Positions 23,694 to 35,798 of a stretch of DNA of 64,000 nucleotides are shown piece by piece. This DNA is from Neurospora crassa OR74A (taxonomy: Eukaryota; Ascomycota; Sordariomycetes; Sordariales; Sordariaceae). The notes beneath the pieces were generated by a model. The model was given only the letters and a program-made list of their open reading frames with translations. It was not told the origin of the DNA and made no database searches. The DNA lies in the NCBI RefSeq assembly GCF_000182925.2, contig NC_026502.1, positions 1,240,001 through 1,304,000 on the forward strand, in the 5' to 3' direction. Position numbers and translations under genes: made by a program. Numbering within the stretch: position 1 is the stretch's first letter; each line of letters begins with the position of its first letter.

Positions 23694-23698
23694 TTTGG
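23694..23698. repeat. 5-bp target duplication of Gypsy-1
   Basis: TTTGG flanks the element at 23,694-23,698 and 38,601-38,605. Excision restores the Helitron-1 frame. Confidence 0.92.
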
Positions 23699-23917
23699 TG
23701 TAAGACGAACGGCACGATGGATGCAAATGGTCTTGCAGATGATCTGATTCTATTGTATCTGTCTGAGTCTGGGCTCCAGTCTGAAGGTTCCCATCGCTGG
23801 GTTTTATACCCAAGCGTTTGAACGGTTGAGCGCCCTACTAGGCTTGTTCTTGCTCGTTGGTCTTGCCGGCAATGGTCGTCCTCGACTATTATCCTTCAGT
23901 TGGCTACTCCTTTCACA
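23699..23917 (-). repeat. Gypsy-1 3' LTR
   Basis: 219 bp, plus-strand ends TGTAAGACGAAC...TTCACA. It differs from the 5' LTR (38,382-38,600) by about 10 positions counted by eye, all transitions. Unlike the interior it is nearly free of RIP. Confidence 0.93.
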
Positions 23918-24366
23918 ATACCCCCTCCGTAATAATAATCGTCCTGATTATTTTTAGATACATGAAGGTGGGTGGTCTTTGAGTAATTTAGGGTAACCGT
24001 GAGAAAAGTGAGTGTAACCCGCCGGATATTGTAGAGTAAAAGGAAAATATAAAGGGATATTATTTATTGCTTAGTAAATAGCCCTAAAGATAGTAGCGAT
24101 ATTTAATGGAATGGTCGAGCGTTATTGTCGTAAATGATAGTCATCCTTTATAAAAAGACCATCGATAATAGTATAACCGATTAAATAATAAAGAAAAATA
24201 AGAAACGAAGTGGAAGGAGGATAGCTGCTATTTATCTTAATTACGAGTACCGAACGAATAATAATATTTAATAATAAAAGAAAAAAAAGGAAACTACTTT
24301 AATATTTAGAATTGATATACTGTCCTTCTCCAGGATTGTTTGTAGGTTTAGGCTATTAGAATACTT
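23918..24366 (-). other. Gypsy-1 3' untranslated region
   Basis: Non-coding stretch between ORF3 and the 3' LTR, with the polypurine tract next to the LTR. It is collinear with Gypsy-3 58,921-59,460, apart from an extra low-RIP block in Gypsy-3 at about 59,080-59,190. Confidence 0.6.
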
Positions 24367-26091
24367 TTAATCGTTGTCCGTCGTTGCGTTCTAACTATCG
24401 TTAGACTGGATTTCAATAGGGTCCTAGGCGGCGGTTGGGTTGGTAATAGGTATTAAGGCAATGGGCGCTGGGGCGGCGGCCGGTTTGACAATAGGCGCTA
24501 TAGGTTTAATAATTCGTTTTTCGAAGCTTATTTAAGGTCCCGACTTTATATAGGCGTAGCGTTGTCCGGCCCGTATTTCTATAAGGTACGGATGTCTGGG
24601 GCCGTTGGGTAAATTAATAGTTTTAATAGCGTTATTAAATACTAATTCGTCCTACGCGATTTAGGTTGAACGCGGCGTCTTAAATAATATATTAATTATT
24701 ATAACGGTTCTGAATCCTAAATTAATAACTATAGTAATATTATTTTAGTAGTTGGCCGCGTCTACAGCCGGGTCTTCGGGTAGATTTTTAATAATTTTGA
24801 ATATTTTTTTAGAATAGTATATTATATCTTTTATTTCGTTTCTAAATTATTCGTACTCTTTAGCTATAAGGTTATATTTATGTTAGAGGCCGTTATATTC
24901 GTTATATAGATTAATATATTTATTATCTAATTTATAGTAATTACTATATTAACTTTCTAACTCTTCGCGCTACTTCTCTTATTCTTCATATATTTAATAG
25001 CAAGCCTATCGGAGTTCGTTAAATTCGGTCTAAATTATATTATAAGATTTATATTTTTTAACTAGGGTATTATTAATTATATTGAGTATACACTTAGTCA
25101 ATACTATATTAATAATATTATTATTAGAAGTAATTAATTGAATAGTAGCTATTAGCTACTTAACAGTAATTGGTTAAATAATATTAATTATAGTCTATTT
25201 AATAGAATTGAAGGTTTTAGGGACCTTAGGTTCTCTAGTATTCAATATAGTAACGATTGGCTCTATAATATTCGGGGTAGGAACGATTAGTTTAGGTTAA
25301 TTGGGAATGTTCGTTAGTTCGGTTAGATTTTTAGGGTAGGCGAATTACTAATTGTAGCGTGCTTTAATAATGGCCGTATATTATATATCGATTAGTTTTA
25401 TATCCTTTAAATAAATAGCTATAATATTATATACTTTCAATTTAAATTATTCGCGGGCGATAGTATATATATTTATCGGTTTATTTATATTAAATATATA
25501 GACGGCCTTATTAATAATAAAATCGAGTATTTCTTTTATTTTGTATTGTACCGGCGGCGCTATATCGTTATCCTAGTATACTAGGATTATAGATTTATTA
25601 CCGTTGTAAATATAATATTAATTTACTTTAATTATTAATATAAAATTAGCAATTTCTAAATTACCGAACTACTCCGTTATATTGTAATTTAAAGTGAGCA
25701 TTACAAAGTAGGCTACTTTAACAATAATGTAGTTCAACGGCTTAATACTATTAATAATAGTATTATTAATCCCCTTCCGTAAATTAGCGCTTTTAATAAT
25801 CGTAATAATTTTAAGTACATTACAACTACAGCTATAGTAGTTATTATCGGATATACGTTTACAAATACCGTAGTCTATAAGTATATCTATAACTATAGCC
25901 ATCTTATCCGCGGGTAGGTAATTACGAATAACCTCTTCGATAGTAGGTAGTAAATTATTATCGGCCCGTTCGGCTTAGGGTTTACCTATACGTTTTTTTA
26001 ATAGTAGTTAGATCTATTATAATCCCGCCTACCTTTGTACGTTAATTAAATATATAATTATTATTTTATATTATTTATTATTAATATCCAT
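24367..26091 (-). pseudogene. Gypsy-1 ORF3, unrecognised extra protein
   Basis: From MDINNK at 26,091 to the stop after NATTDND at 24,367 is exactly 575 codons in one register, broken only by TAA/TAG at Gln/Trp-type positions. Visible parts: a basic/Cys stretch (ICKRISDNNYYSCSCN), a Pro/Thr-rich middle, a charged segment likely to form a coiled coil (about residues 380-460, YEE*EK*REELES), and an Ala/Pro-rich tail (KPAAAPAPIALIPI). No zinc knuckle, DDE motif, signal peptide or membrane segment is evident, so it does not look like an envelope. Gypsy-3 carries the same ORF at 59,461-61,149. Function unknown; a displaced gag-like or auxiliary protein is possible. Confidence 0.7.
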
Positions 26092-26162
26092 TTTAGGTAG
26101 TAGTAGTTAATGGATAGCGTATTATATTTATCCTAGTAGTAGTATTTGTTATTTATTAAACA

Positions 26163-26470
26163 ATAGTATGAAAGTCGGTAATAGTAATAAGGTGAAGCGG
26201 TATCGAATTCTTTGTAAGATAATTTGAAATTTGTTTAGTAATAGTATTTTGTAAAGCGGTGGTGTAGGAAGTAGTAGTAGCGACAATAATTATTTAGGAA
26301 ACGATAGTATGAGAATTGGTAATAGCGAGGTAAGGGGGTATTGAATTCCTTATAAAGTAATTTAAAGTTTGTTTAGTAATAGTATTTTATAAAGCAATAG
26401 TGTAGGAAGTAGTAGTAGTAATAATAATTATTTAGGAAGTAATAGTTTGAGAGTTAATAACGGCAATAGA
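26163..26470. repeat. Tandem repeat spacer between integrase and ORF3
   Basis: Two full ~140-bp units and the start of a third, recognised by ATAGTATGA..GGTAATAG at 26,163, 26,304 and 26,442. Gypsy-3 has a related array at the same place (about 61,225-61,555) with a ~114-bp period. Confidence 0.75.
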
Positions 26471-26599
26471 TAAATTAGGGATATAAGTACTTTTATAGTA
26501 GAAATATACTTCTTTATAACTTTATTTATCGACGGTATTTTAATTTATATTATAAATAGTATTACCTCCGAAATTGCGAATATTTCTTTTTATTTACAT

Positions 26600-29500
26600 T
26601 TTATTAGGATAGCGACAATAATATTTAATTTAAGGATATAGTCAACTTCGATTATTTCATTTAATAGTTTATTTATATAGGTAAGTAGTTTAGGATTAAT
26701 AGAATAATTTTTTTTATAGTTATATATAAGATTTTAAACGTTTTCTATTAATCTATTGACGTATAGTCCTCCTCGAGGATGCTATTCGTTATATTCGGTA
26801 CTATAGCCCTTATATTTGACTTAATACTTAATTAACAGTTTACTTCTATACTATAATACCTTCCGATCTATTATTTTTTTAATTTCGTATAATTACCAAT
26901 TATTAGTATCACCCTCGACTATAATACGTTCGCCTAGCTATTCTTTATAATAAAATAAGTCTTTACTATAGGGGTATTCCCTTAAATAATTTACTAAAAT
27001 AATTAGATAAATTTTCTATATAGGCGGCAGCTCGAGTTTATATACTAAATTATCGATTTTCTATTTAATTATAAATAGGCTAGCCCGTTAGTCGGTATAT
27101 TTACGCGATTTAGTACCTAATTAAATATAACCTTTATATAGTTGCAATATTACTTTATCTCCTTCGGCGAAGTGGAGTAGCTAATAACCCTTATTAAATA
27201 TCAACTTATATTTCGTTGCGGCCTAATCGATAGCTTCGGCTGCCTTATAGTAATATAAGTATTTAATAGTATTAAAATTATTATTTTAGTAATCTATTAA
27301 TTTAAGGAGATTGAGTGCTATATTAGGCTTAAATCCTATAATAATTTTATTAGGGGTATAGCTAAATAGTATTAAAAGGTTATTATTAAAATTATATTAT
27401 AAAGCGGGGAGGATATTTAGCTAGGGGATGTTTGGATTTTCTATAATATAGTACTGAATAGCGAATTTGACTTCTTAATTTCGACGTTCAATTTATTTCT
27501 TTGATTTTAAGTTCTATATAGTAGTATAGGAAATTATTATATTAAACCTTAAGAAGACTTCCTTCTATATTATTAATAAGAATTTGGAATCCCTATCGGT
27601 AATCGATATTCGGAATAATCCCTAATCGTATAGTAGTAGCATTGTAATAAGGTATTTAGCCTATTACTTTACTATATAATTCGTTTTACCGGGAATTAAT
27701 AAGGTCTTCTTACTAAAATTATATATAATAATTATAAGCGCGTTGTAATACTCTCCCCCCTAAACCGTTAAGTGATTTGTTTGGTTGGGAAGATTTATAA
27801 TAAAGTTTATATAAATAGTATAAAACGGGACTAATTATAGTTTAATCGGTTTTATTTATCTAAAGGTAATTTTACGATCCGTTTTAAATTTTAAATATTG
27901 TAGGTAGTATTCTATATATCGCCGCAAAGCCTTTGTTATACGGGGGAAATAGAATCCTTCTAATTCCTATATTATCTTCGCCGGATTAAAATAGTAGCGT
28001 TTATTATATATAAGTATAAGTATATTTTATAGGGCGTTACTAGGTACGTATAACCTAGATTTATTAATACAAGGAAAATAATATAGAAGACTATCTTTTA
28101 TTTAGAAGGGGAAGTGTTTATTAGTATTGAGGCCTAGTTTCGTATTATATTTATTGTACTCTTTTAATTTACGTATAATAGTAGTGTAATATTTATTCTT
28201 TATATAGTTATTAATAAATTTAATTTTTATATTATTATTTATATATATATAGATTGTATATACGGAGTCTTTCTAAATATTATTGAATTCGTTAGTTTCT
28301 AGGTATAGTTCGGCTTCGGCGCCGGGTAGTCTAGATAGGGCGTCTAGTATAATATTGACCTTCCCGGGTATATATTAAATATTAAGATTAAATTAGGATA
28401 AGTATATAAAGGCGATAATGAGCTTTAAGTTTAACTTTGTAAGATCGGTTGTATTTAGGTTAGTCTACTTAATTATTCCGATAAGAGTGTAATAATTTAT
28501 TAGTACGATGATCGGTTTAATATACGATTATACCAATTGCCGTAAGGACCGGCATACCTATACGAGGTAAGCGGTTTCGAATTCCGTTGGTTAGTAATTC
28601 TTTTTTACAGCGGATAGCCATTTACTATAAAAGAGGATAGGTTAAATCTTATAAATAGGGATGGATTTGCCGTCCTACTAGTCGCCTTCGATATAGAAGA
28701 TTATAATACTAAAGCCCTATCTTTTTAAAGTATCGATTTTGAAAAATATAATTTAATTAGGGTAATAATAGAAAACTACGGTTTCCTTTATTAATTAATT
28801 TTGTAAGATGGCGAATACTTTTCTTTCAAAGTTTATTAGTATAAAATTTAATAAATTAATAAACGTCTTTCTTACTACTAGAAATTTCTTCTTTAGCATT
28901 TTACTATCCTTCTTACTAGATTCGATAAGTTTAGCTTTTCTTTCTTTTAGGGGACCAATCTTTTAGGCGAACTAAAGGATAAATCGTTTAAAGAAATTAG
29001 TTAAGCTAATATAGTACTTTAGCGATACTAAATTAGTTAATTATTAAATATTCCGTATTATAGTAATACGGTCGGTAGTAGTAGCTATACTTAAGCCATC
29101 GATATAATAACTTAGTAATTGAATAAATAAGTAAGCGACGAATGACTTTTTTAGTACAATATTAAGATTGATATCTTTAAAGAGCTTAAAGATAATTTCC
29201 AAATACTTAAGGTAATCTTCGGTTATATTACTAAACACTATAATATTATTAATATACCTAGTTACAAATATACGGTATAAATAAAGTTTATAGTCGATGA
29301 ATTGTTAGGTATAAGTTAGTGAATTCTTATAGCCTATTAATACAATATTCGAATACTCTAATCCTCTCGGACTAATAAGGATTATCCTATTTCAATAGGG
29401 TAGATAAACGCCGATTTAATAGAAGAACGCTAAATTATCGAAGTAATTAACAAAGTTTTTATCTCTCATCCTAGCGATAATCGAATTTTGGGTAGGTAGT

Positions 29501-31005
29501 AAATACGAATTACTAATAATTATATAGTTTAATAATTGTAAATTAATAATTACGCAACCTTTACGGACGCTATCAACGGTACGCTAAATAATAAAATATA
29601 GATAGTTAAACGGCGTTACTCTATACATCTATTCGAATTTACCATCTTCGTATATCTTATTTAGCATATTATTGAGAAGTTAATAGTCTTAGACGCCCAA
29701 TTAGTATAGCTGGAATAAAACCTTCTATTTATACTAATTTTCAACGAGGTTAATACGGAGTATATCTTCTTTATTTATTTTAATAATACTACGCCCATTA
29801 TAAACATTATATTTATTTAGTAATATTTTAATACGCTATATATAAGGGGGGTCATAATTATAGATTTTAATATCATAAATAGATTTAATATTTAGGATAT
29901 CTTTATCCTTACTAATACCTAAAGATAAGCTACGCTTTTAGGATTATTAAAGAAGTTTTACAGCGTTTTATTCGGTTAATTTATAATTATAATTATTATC
30001 GGTTATTTTATTAATTGCGTTATAGGTAGCTTTATTACGTTGAATACCGGAGTTTACTATTAATATAATACTTTTAAATTCGTTAGTAAATAGGAATTTT
30101 TAATTAGGTTGGACGTTTACCGCCGCTAATAGTATTTAAGCCTATATAAACGAAATAAAGTAATAGCTATTATTATTAAAGTCTTTAATTAAACCTATTT
30201 GTTAGGAGTGATAAATCTGTATTAGTTTGTCTATTATATTAACAATATTAACGAATTTAGGGGTATTAGTATTAAGAAGGTGATTTCGAACGTGGGGATG
30301 CTTGGCTTCGAATATATATTCTTTTAGAACTCTTGTCGGCGACCTATTAGCAATATATATAAAATCGACCGGAATGAAACGTTCGGAGTGCAGTAGAATA
30401 ATTATATTGTATATCGCTGATACCCTTCGTCGTCTTAGTTTGGCGGTGTAATTAATTGATACGACTATATTACTATATATTAGAATCCATATAGTGTTCA
30501 ATAATAAATTAATAACGATTTGGTTTAGTTGAGTCTATTGGGTTCTTAGTAAGAGTTTCGCCGCTAGTCCTTTAATTACCTATATAGTTAATATAAAGGT
30601 TTATTTAGCTAGGTAATTCTTAATAGTACTTTTAATAAAGAGGTTAAATATTGTTCGTTGTATAAGGATAATACGACTACTAATAACGTTAAATGATTTT
30701 GTTTTGGAATTATTAAATTTAATATTTAGGCTCTTATTAATCTATTGCTCGTTAATTAGAATACTGGAGTAATTAGTATCTATGCAAATAGAATATTTAT
30801 TTCTATTTAGCTATAAGCGAACGTTTATTTGGAAGTAGCTATATTGTACCGGATTATTTAATAGTTTTAAGGGGCCCTAATTAACCTATTCTACTACTTT
30901 AAAAGCTTTCGCTATATTGTTATATTCTACGCCGTTTATTGTAAAGCCTACCGAACTATAATTTTAGTTGTATTGAAGTTGCGGGGGCGATGGGCGATGG
31001 TTAGG
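26600..31005 (-). pseudogene. Gypsy-1 pol: protease region, RT, RNase H, integrase, chromodomain
   Basis: Minus strand, N to C. The linker before RT (HSERFIPVDFIYIANRS, within 30,202-30,501). RT with YINNIIVFS at 29,230-29,256 where YLDDIVVFS is expected, so both catalytic Asp read Asn; then KKSFVAYLFIQLLSYYIDGL. RNase H-like block PILFYSKWLSAVKKNY*PTE near 28,560-28,790. Integrase core 27,300-27,900. GPY/F-type end HFAEGDKVILQLYKGYI near 26,960-27,170. A chromodomain-like KYQVKYKGYSTEY near 26,800. Ty3/gypsy domain order (RT before integrase) is clear. Inactive through RIP. Confidence 0.88.
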
Positions 31006-32223
31006 TTAATTAGGTGGGTGTCCCGATCCTAGTGGTATAGGATTTGTATATAAGTTGGTATAAATGTAGGTAAATATTTTACTACGTATAGAAAAAACTT
31101 CATTACACTTTCTATACGTTCGGTAATTTATATTGTTGTACAGTGATAGATAAGTAGAACCGGGATTAATATTAGATTTAAAGTTGGTAGTAGTAGGAAT
31201 GCTTATTAATACGTTATTTAACGACGGTTTAACGGCTAGGAACACCTCCTCCTCTCCCGAACTATAATTGTAATTAACTTCCTCGAAGCTTTAGTCCTTT
31301 AAATATTCTCCTTTAGAATCTAGTTTATCTATTTCTCTATACGTCTTATATTTATCTTCAATAGTAAAAATACTGTTGTATACTAGCCTAAATTTAATAT
31401 ATTAATAATAGATATATTGGTAAGGGTAATTTTAGTAACGCTAACTTTAATTAGATAATCTACTATATTAACTAAATAATCTATTATATTAACCGGATAA
31501 ACTACTATATTAACCGGATAAACCTTAGTTTTCCAACAAGGTACAATATCTATATAAACTTCCTCGATATAATAATAAATTCCCTCTATATTCGCTAAAT
31601 AATAATCCGTAATATAATAGAGATAATGATGACCTGCTACGGTACCCGTTGAACGATTGATTTTTGCGATTAGTAAGGAAAGAGGATAAATTACAATATT
31701 CGCTTTAATTGTCGTTTCTTCCTTATAGTACTATATCTAGATCTTTTTTAGTATCTTCTTCCTACTTTACGAAATTAGCGGCTTTAATAGTTTTAATATT
31801 TAGAAGTTTACTATCGAATTCAACCTTCAATATTCGTTTATTAAAACTATTACTATAACCTCCTAAATCGTCGATAATCTTGAGACGACGTATCTTAGCG
31901 CGACGATCGATATAGGTTAGCCACTCGTTTAGGGTTATATTATTTACCGGTTCGACGACTAAGTCCTTTAAGTTAGAGTATAAATAATTGTAAATACATA
32001 CTATATAAATACTTCTATTTTTTTTACTTAATTCCTTAGAATATTAAATAATTTCTATTATAACATTGCAGGGTAATTACTAGAACAATAATCGTCGTAG
32101 GAATACTTTAATACATTGAATTTAACTAGTATTTAGGCGCGGGGTATTTTCTAATGCGTAAGAATTGTAATATACTAATTATTAAGATTCTATTTTATTG
32201 CTATACGAGTTTTTGCATCGAAT
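31006..32223 (-). pseudogene. Gypsy-1 gag C-terminal / zinc-finger region
   Basis: Open from 31,245 to 31,006. It contains YRTYRKCNEVFSIRSKIFTY, readable as a C-x2-C-x5-F-x2-..K-x-F finger with Cys and His partly changed to Tyr. That type of finger occurs between gag and protease in some fungal gypsy proteins (recalled, not checked). Upstream to 32,223 the frame is badly broken. Interrupted at 32,231 by MULE-2. Confidence 0.5.
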
Positions 32224-32231
32224 TAGTTTAT
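32224..32231. repeat. 8-bp target duplication of MULE-2
   Basis: TAGTTTAT at 32,224-32,231 and 35,791-35,798, exact. Confidence 0.92.
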
Positions 32232-32293
32232 GGCGTTTACTCCGCGGGCACCCGGGTCGTCTTACACGGGCACCCAACCTTATACGGGCACCC

Positions 32294-32900
32294 GAATTAA
32301 CCATTTATTTCATGTAAAATAGCGCTTACATAGTAAATTCCATAGTGTTACATTTACCCCAAAAAAATGATAGTAATATCTAGTAATATGGTTTTGTATA
32401 GACATTTCTATAGTATATAATATCTTAAATATAAGGTAGTAAAGTTTATAGTATTCTTCTATATACTTCGAATAGGTCGCTATACTACTGCTTTCTAACT
32501 ACCTCTACCTACTTCGTCTTTTTGGGTACTAATAAGCCTAATTGAGCCCTCTCTCTCTTACGTTTAATTATTTACTTAATTGGGGTGTTCGTTATTAGTA
32601 CGGCTACTTTAATAGAGTTTAATATTAGCTTTAGTACTAGCTTTAGTTTTAGTACTAGTATTAGTACTTAAGAGGGTATCTCTAGAGACGACTACTATTA
32701 ATTTAGAAATAACTACAGCTCTAGCGTACGCTTTGGCGTACATTTTGGCGTACGCTTTAGGGAGGGGGTTAGCTCTAGAAAGGGTAAGAATTGTAATTGT
32801 AAATTTAGTTTTAAAGAGGGACTAAAATCGACTATTAAAGAGAATTTAAAGGGTAGGAATCTTAGAGGTGGGAACTCTAGAAGCGGGAGTACTATTGCCT
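32294..32900. other. MULE-2 subterminal region
   Basis: Mostly AT-rich with Ser-codon-like short repeats (TTTAGTACTAGC-type, 32,620-32,670) and a triple GGCGTACRYTTT-type repeat at 32,729-32,760. No separate gene is seen; this may hold the C-terminus or 3' untranslated part of the transposase gene. Confidence 0.4.
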
Positions 32901-35415
32901 CTAGCTCTAACTCTAATTCTATAGAGGTATTTAGTATAGTTATTTAAATACAATTTAGTACCAATTCTAATTCTAAATTACTTTCAAATACTATATCCGA
33001 CTTAATACTATAACTAGAAGTATCAGAGCTAACCGGCTCTTACATACGCCTGAGTTTAGTGGCCTTAGTAGAGCTAGGAGCTAGCTTATTAATATCATTA
33101 CTCTTCCAATAAAATTTATAGCGGCGTATATTCGGTTATAGACGAGGGAAGTTATTGAGGTTACTCTGCTTAATATGCTTAACCTTCTTATTTCCTTTAT
33201 TATTCTTTAAGGCTAGTATAGTCTTCTTAGGAGTCTTTTGCTTCGCTATAGGAAGGGTATATTCGTTAGGGATAAATCTAATAGAGTTCTTGGGGCGGCC
33301 TTTCTTCGTAGGAGTAACTCGGAAGTTTTATAGACGGAGGTAGAAATTGTTGAAATCCTATTGAAAGAGACGAATTAATTTTAATCCTTTAATAAATAAA
33401 ATTAAATAGCTATATATAAGAGGCTTTTTGTAATACTAGCGGTAATGTACGTAAATAAGCTTAAAAGTCTTCTTTATTATTATTCAATTAAATATAGTAT
33501 AACAATAAGGTAGACTATATTAAGTAGGGATATTATACTCCTTACTATAAGGCTCTAGAGTAGGCGGGTTATTACATATACCTTTATCCGCTTAAAGGTA
33601 TTTGTTATTAATCAATTCGAGGGTAATATAGTTAATTTATAGTAGTAGTTTACCTAGATACGTACGGTCGATATACTCTTATTATTAGCGAATTTGCTAT
33701 TTTACTATTCTTTCTTTAAAAGTTTAATATTAATTAATAACTATCTCTATAATAGTAATAACTAATTTATAAATATTACTATTGCTATTAAGAAGGTAAT
33801 TTTTAACGTTAAAGTTATTCGATTTAATAGATAATGTAATTCTAATCCTAAAGTTGCAGTATTTCTTAATATAATAGTATGCTTATTGATTTCTAATGGG
33901 TAGCTAATTCTTCTAGATATATCGAAGAATTAGTATTTAATTTTTAAATCGCTTCTTTAACCTCTCTTAAACTGCCTAGAACTTTAGTTCAATATTAGCG
34001 TATATTATAAACTTAAATATAACTACAATACTATAGGGATTATTTATAATCCTAGTATTCTAATCTATAGCCGATTTGCCGGGAGTACCGCTAGTTTATA
34101 TAGAGGAATAGACTTTTTAATTAATTAGATTAAAGGAAACCGGATTCTCCTAATTATTTTTACCCTCTTTATCCTTAGAATTATTACTATTATTTGCCTC
34201 GTTATTAGAGGTGGCCTTCTTTTGCTTCTTCTACTTCTTTTTAATATTAAATAGAACATTTTTAGTAATATAGAATAAACAAAACTATTATTGGGTATAA
34301 GGGAATACTCTACCCAATACCTACTTCATTTCTTTACACTTATCTATAATAATAATAGAGGGAGTTAGTAGATTATATCGTAATCTCAACTTATAGGTAG
34401 CCTCAACCAAGAAGTCAAAGGCTTCCTCTTTCTCGTCGTTAATAATACCAAAAATATAATTAAATACAGTACCAATAGAAGAAACGCTCGAAATTTAGTA
34501 GAAGGAATAATTAAACTAATTGGTATTATATATATTATCCATAATCATAACCTCTAGAAACATCTTAACTATTTCTATACAAACTTAGAAGGTAAAGATA
34601 AGACCTAGTAACCGTTTTAGATCTTCTAGATCCATCTTTTTAATATACTTAATATTATTATTGTTAAATAACTTTATTAGGGCACTAATTGGGGTATAAC
34701 TATTGAAATTATAGCGTCGAATCTTCGTACGTATATTGTATATATTGGCTCGTATATATACGGATCTAAGAAACTCCTCTCGTACTATAACTATAATCTC
34801 TCGAACTCGTATAGCATTAAGCTTTAAAGTATCGTTAATCTTCTTAAAGATATTTAACTTCATTTTATAATGCTGGGGGTACGTAAATAGGTGCTAAGAC
34901 TAGTTATAGTTATAGATTTGATAGTTTGGGTTTGAGTGTAGCCGAAAGTGCTATAGACTATCGTTTTTATCCTTATTTATAAGTACTTTCTATTAATAAC
35001 TACACTTCCTTAAAGCTATTTTTCGAATAGTTATTATAGATTTACAGGGTTTGCTAAAGCAGTCACAAATAATATAATATCGTATATAATCTTTAATAGT
35101 AGCTCTAGGTTTACTATAACCTTATATACGGTTAATTGTAAAACCGTAGGGTTTAGCCTATTCGTTAATAAATTCGTATAGAACTTTAATTATAGCCGTA
35201 GGAGGTATAGCGCTAGAGGGTAAATTAGTAATAATATTTCTATAGTTAAAGAACTTATCTTCGGGTTCGCTATTGCTAAGGGGGTTAATTAAAGGGTTAT
35301 AGTCGCAATCGTCGTTAGAGAAGCCTTCCTACTCCTCCTTATCGTTAGCTAGATTCGTAGTATCGCTATTACTATCTTCGATGTAAGTAAGGTCAATAGA
35401 AATAATAAACGCCAT
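32900..35415 (-). pseudogene. MULE-2 transposase
   Basis: Start chosen at 35,415 (MAFIISIDLTYIEDSNSD, acidic N-terminus). A FAR1-like domain follows (FINE*AKPYGFTINR, RYYIICDCFSKP, near 35,000-35,200), then an intact stretch 34,863-34,585 (MKLNIFKKINDTLKLNAI...). The DDE core has MDNIYNTNQFN near 34,522-34,545 and IIIVDKCKEMK near 34,340-34,360; both Asp are kept. CLFYITKNVL follows where C.WHINKNV is usual. Downstream, reading frame changes and stops accumulate and the exact end is unclear. It retains more of its active site than MULE-1 but is still a pseudogene. Confidence 0.82.
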
Positions 35416-35798
35416 CTTTGCGTAATTCTAGGTCTTTAAAAAGGTCAGCATACTTCTAGTGATTAATACGATTAATATCCACGTACGTACGGTCGATTCT
35501 AGCCTGTTCTGGCGTTTACAGCTGGTCTGGTTGTAAAGAGGGAGCAAAAAGAAGGTTCAAAATCACTAAATCTAAGATCTGGGCATTGAGTACAGGTGCG
35601 AGTGAATAGGGGTTCCACTGGTTGACTGGGCTAGGCACCGTTTGTATAGAAATGCAGTTGTATAGTTACTATTTAATGGTATTAAAGGGTTAAAAGAAAA
35701 AAATCTATACGTTAAACCCTAACCCGCAGGGTGCCCGTATAAGGTTGGGTGCCCGTGTAAGACGACCCGGGTGCCCGCGGAGTAAATGCCTAGTTTAT

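Larger units (their letters stand above)
32232..35790 (-). mobile_element. MULE-2, Mutator-like transposon with 62-bp TIRs
   Basis: A complete 3,559-bp element inside Gypsy-1. TIRs 32,232-32,293 and 35,729-35,790 are 62 bp with one mismatch, starting GGCGTTTACTCCGC. Each TIR holds three copies of CGGGCACCC (starts at TIR positions 14, 36 and 54). The TIRs show almost no RIP and the interior only moderate RIP, consistent with late arrival. Different TIR sequence and diverged transposase make it a separate family from MULE-1. Confidence 0.92.

Noticed and set aside
25500-25700. Possible env-type transmembrane protein downstream of Gypsy-1 pol
   Set aside because: No signal peptide, membrane anchor or cleavage motif in the ORF3 register; called unrecognised instead.
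26163-26470. CRISPR-like array
   Set aside because: Units are ~140-bp tandem repeats without short repeats and unique spacers, inside a eukaryotic retrotransposon.
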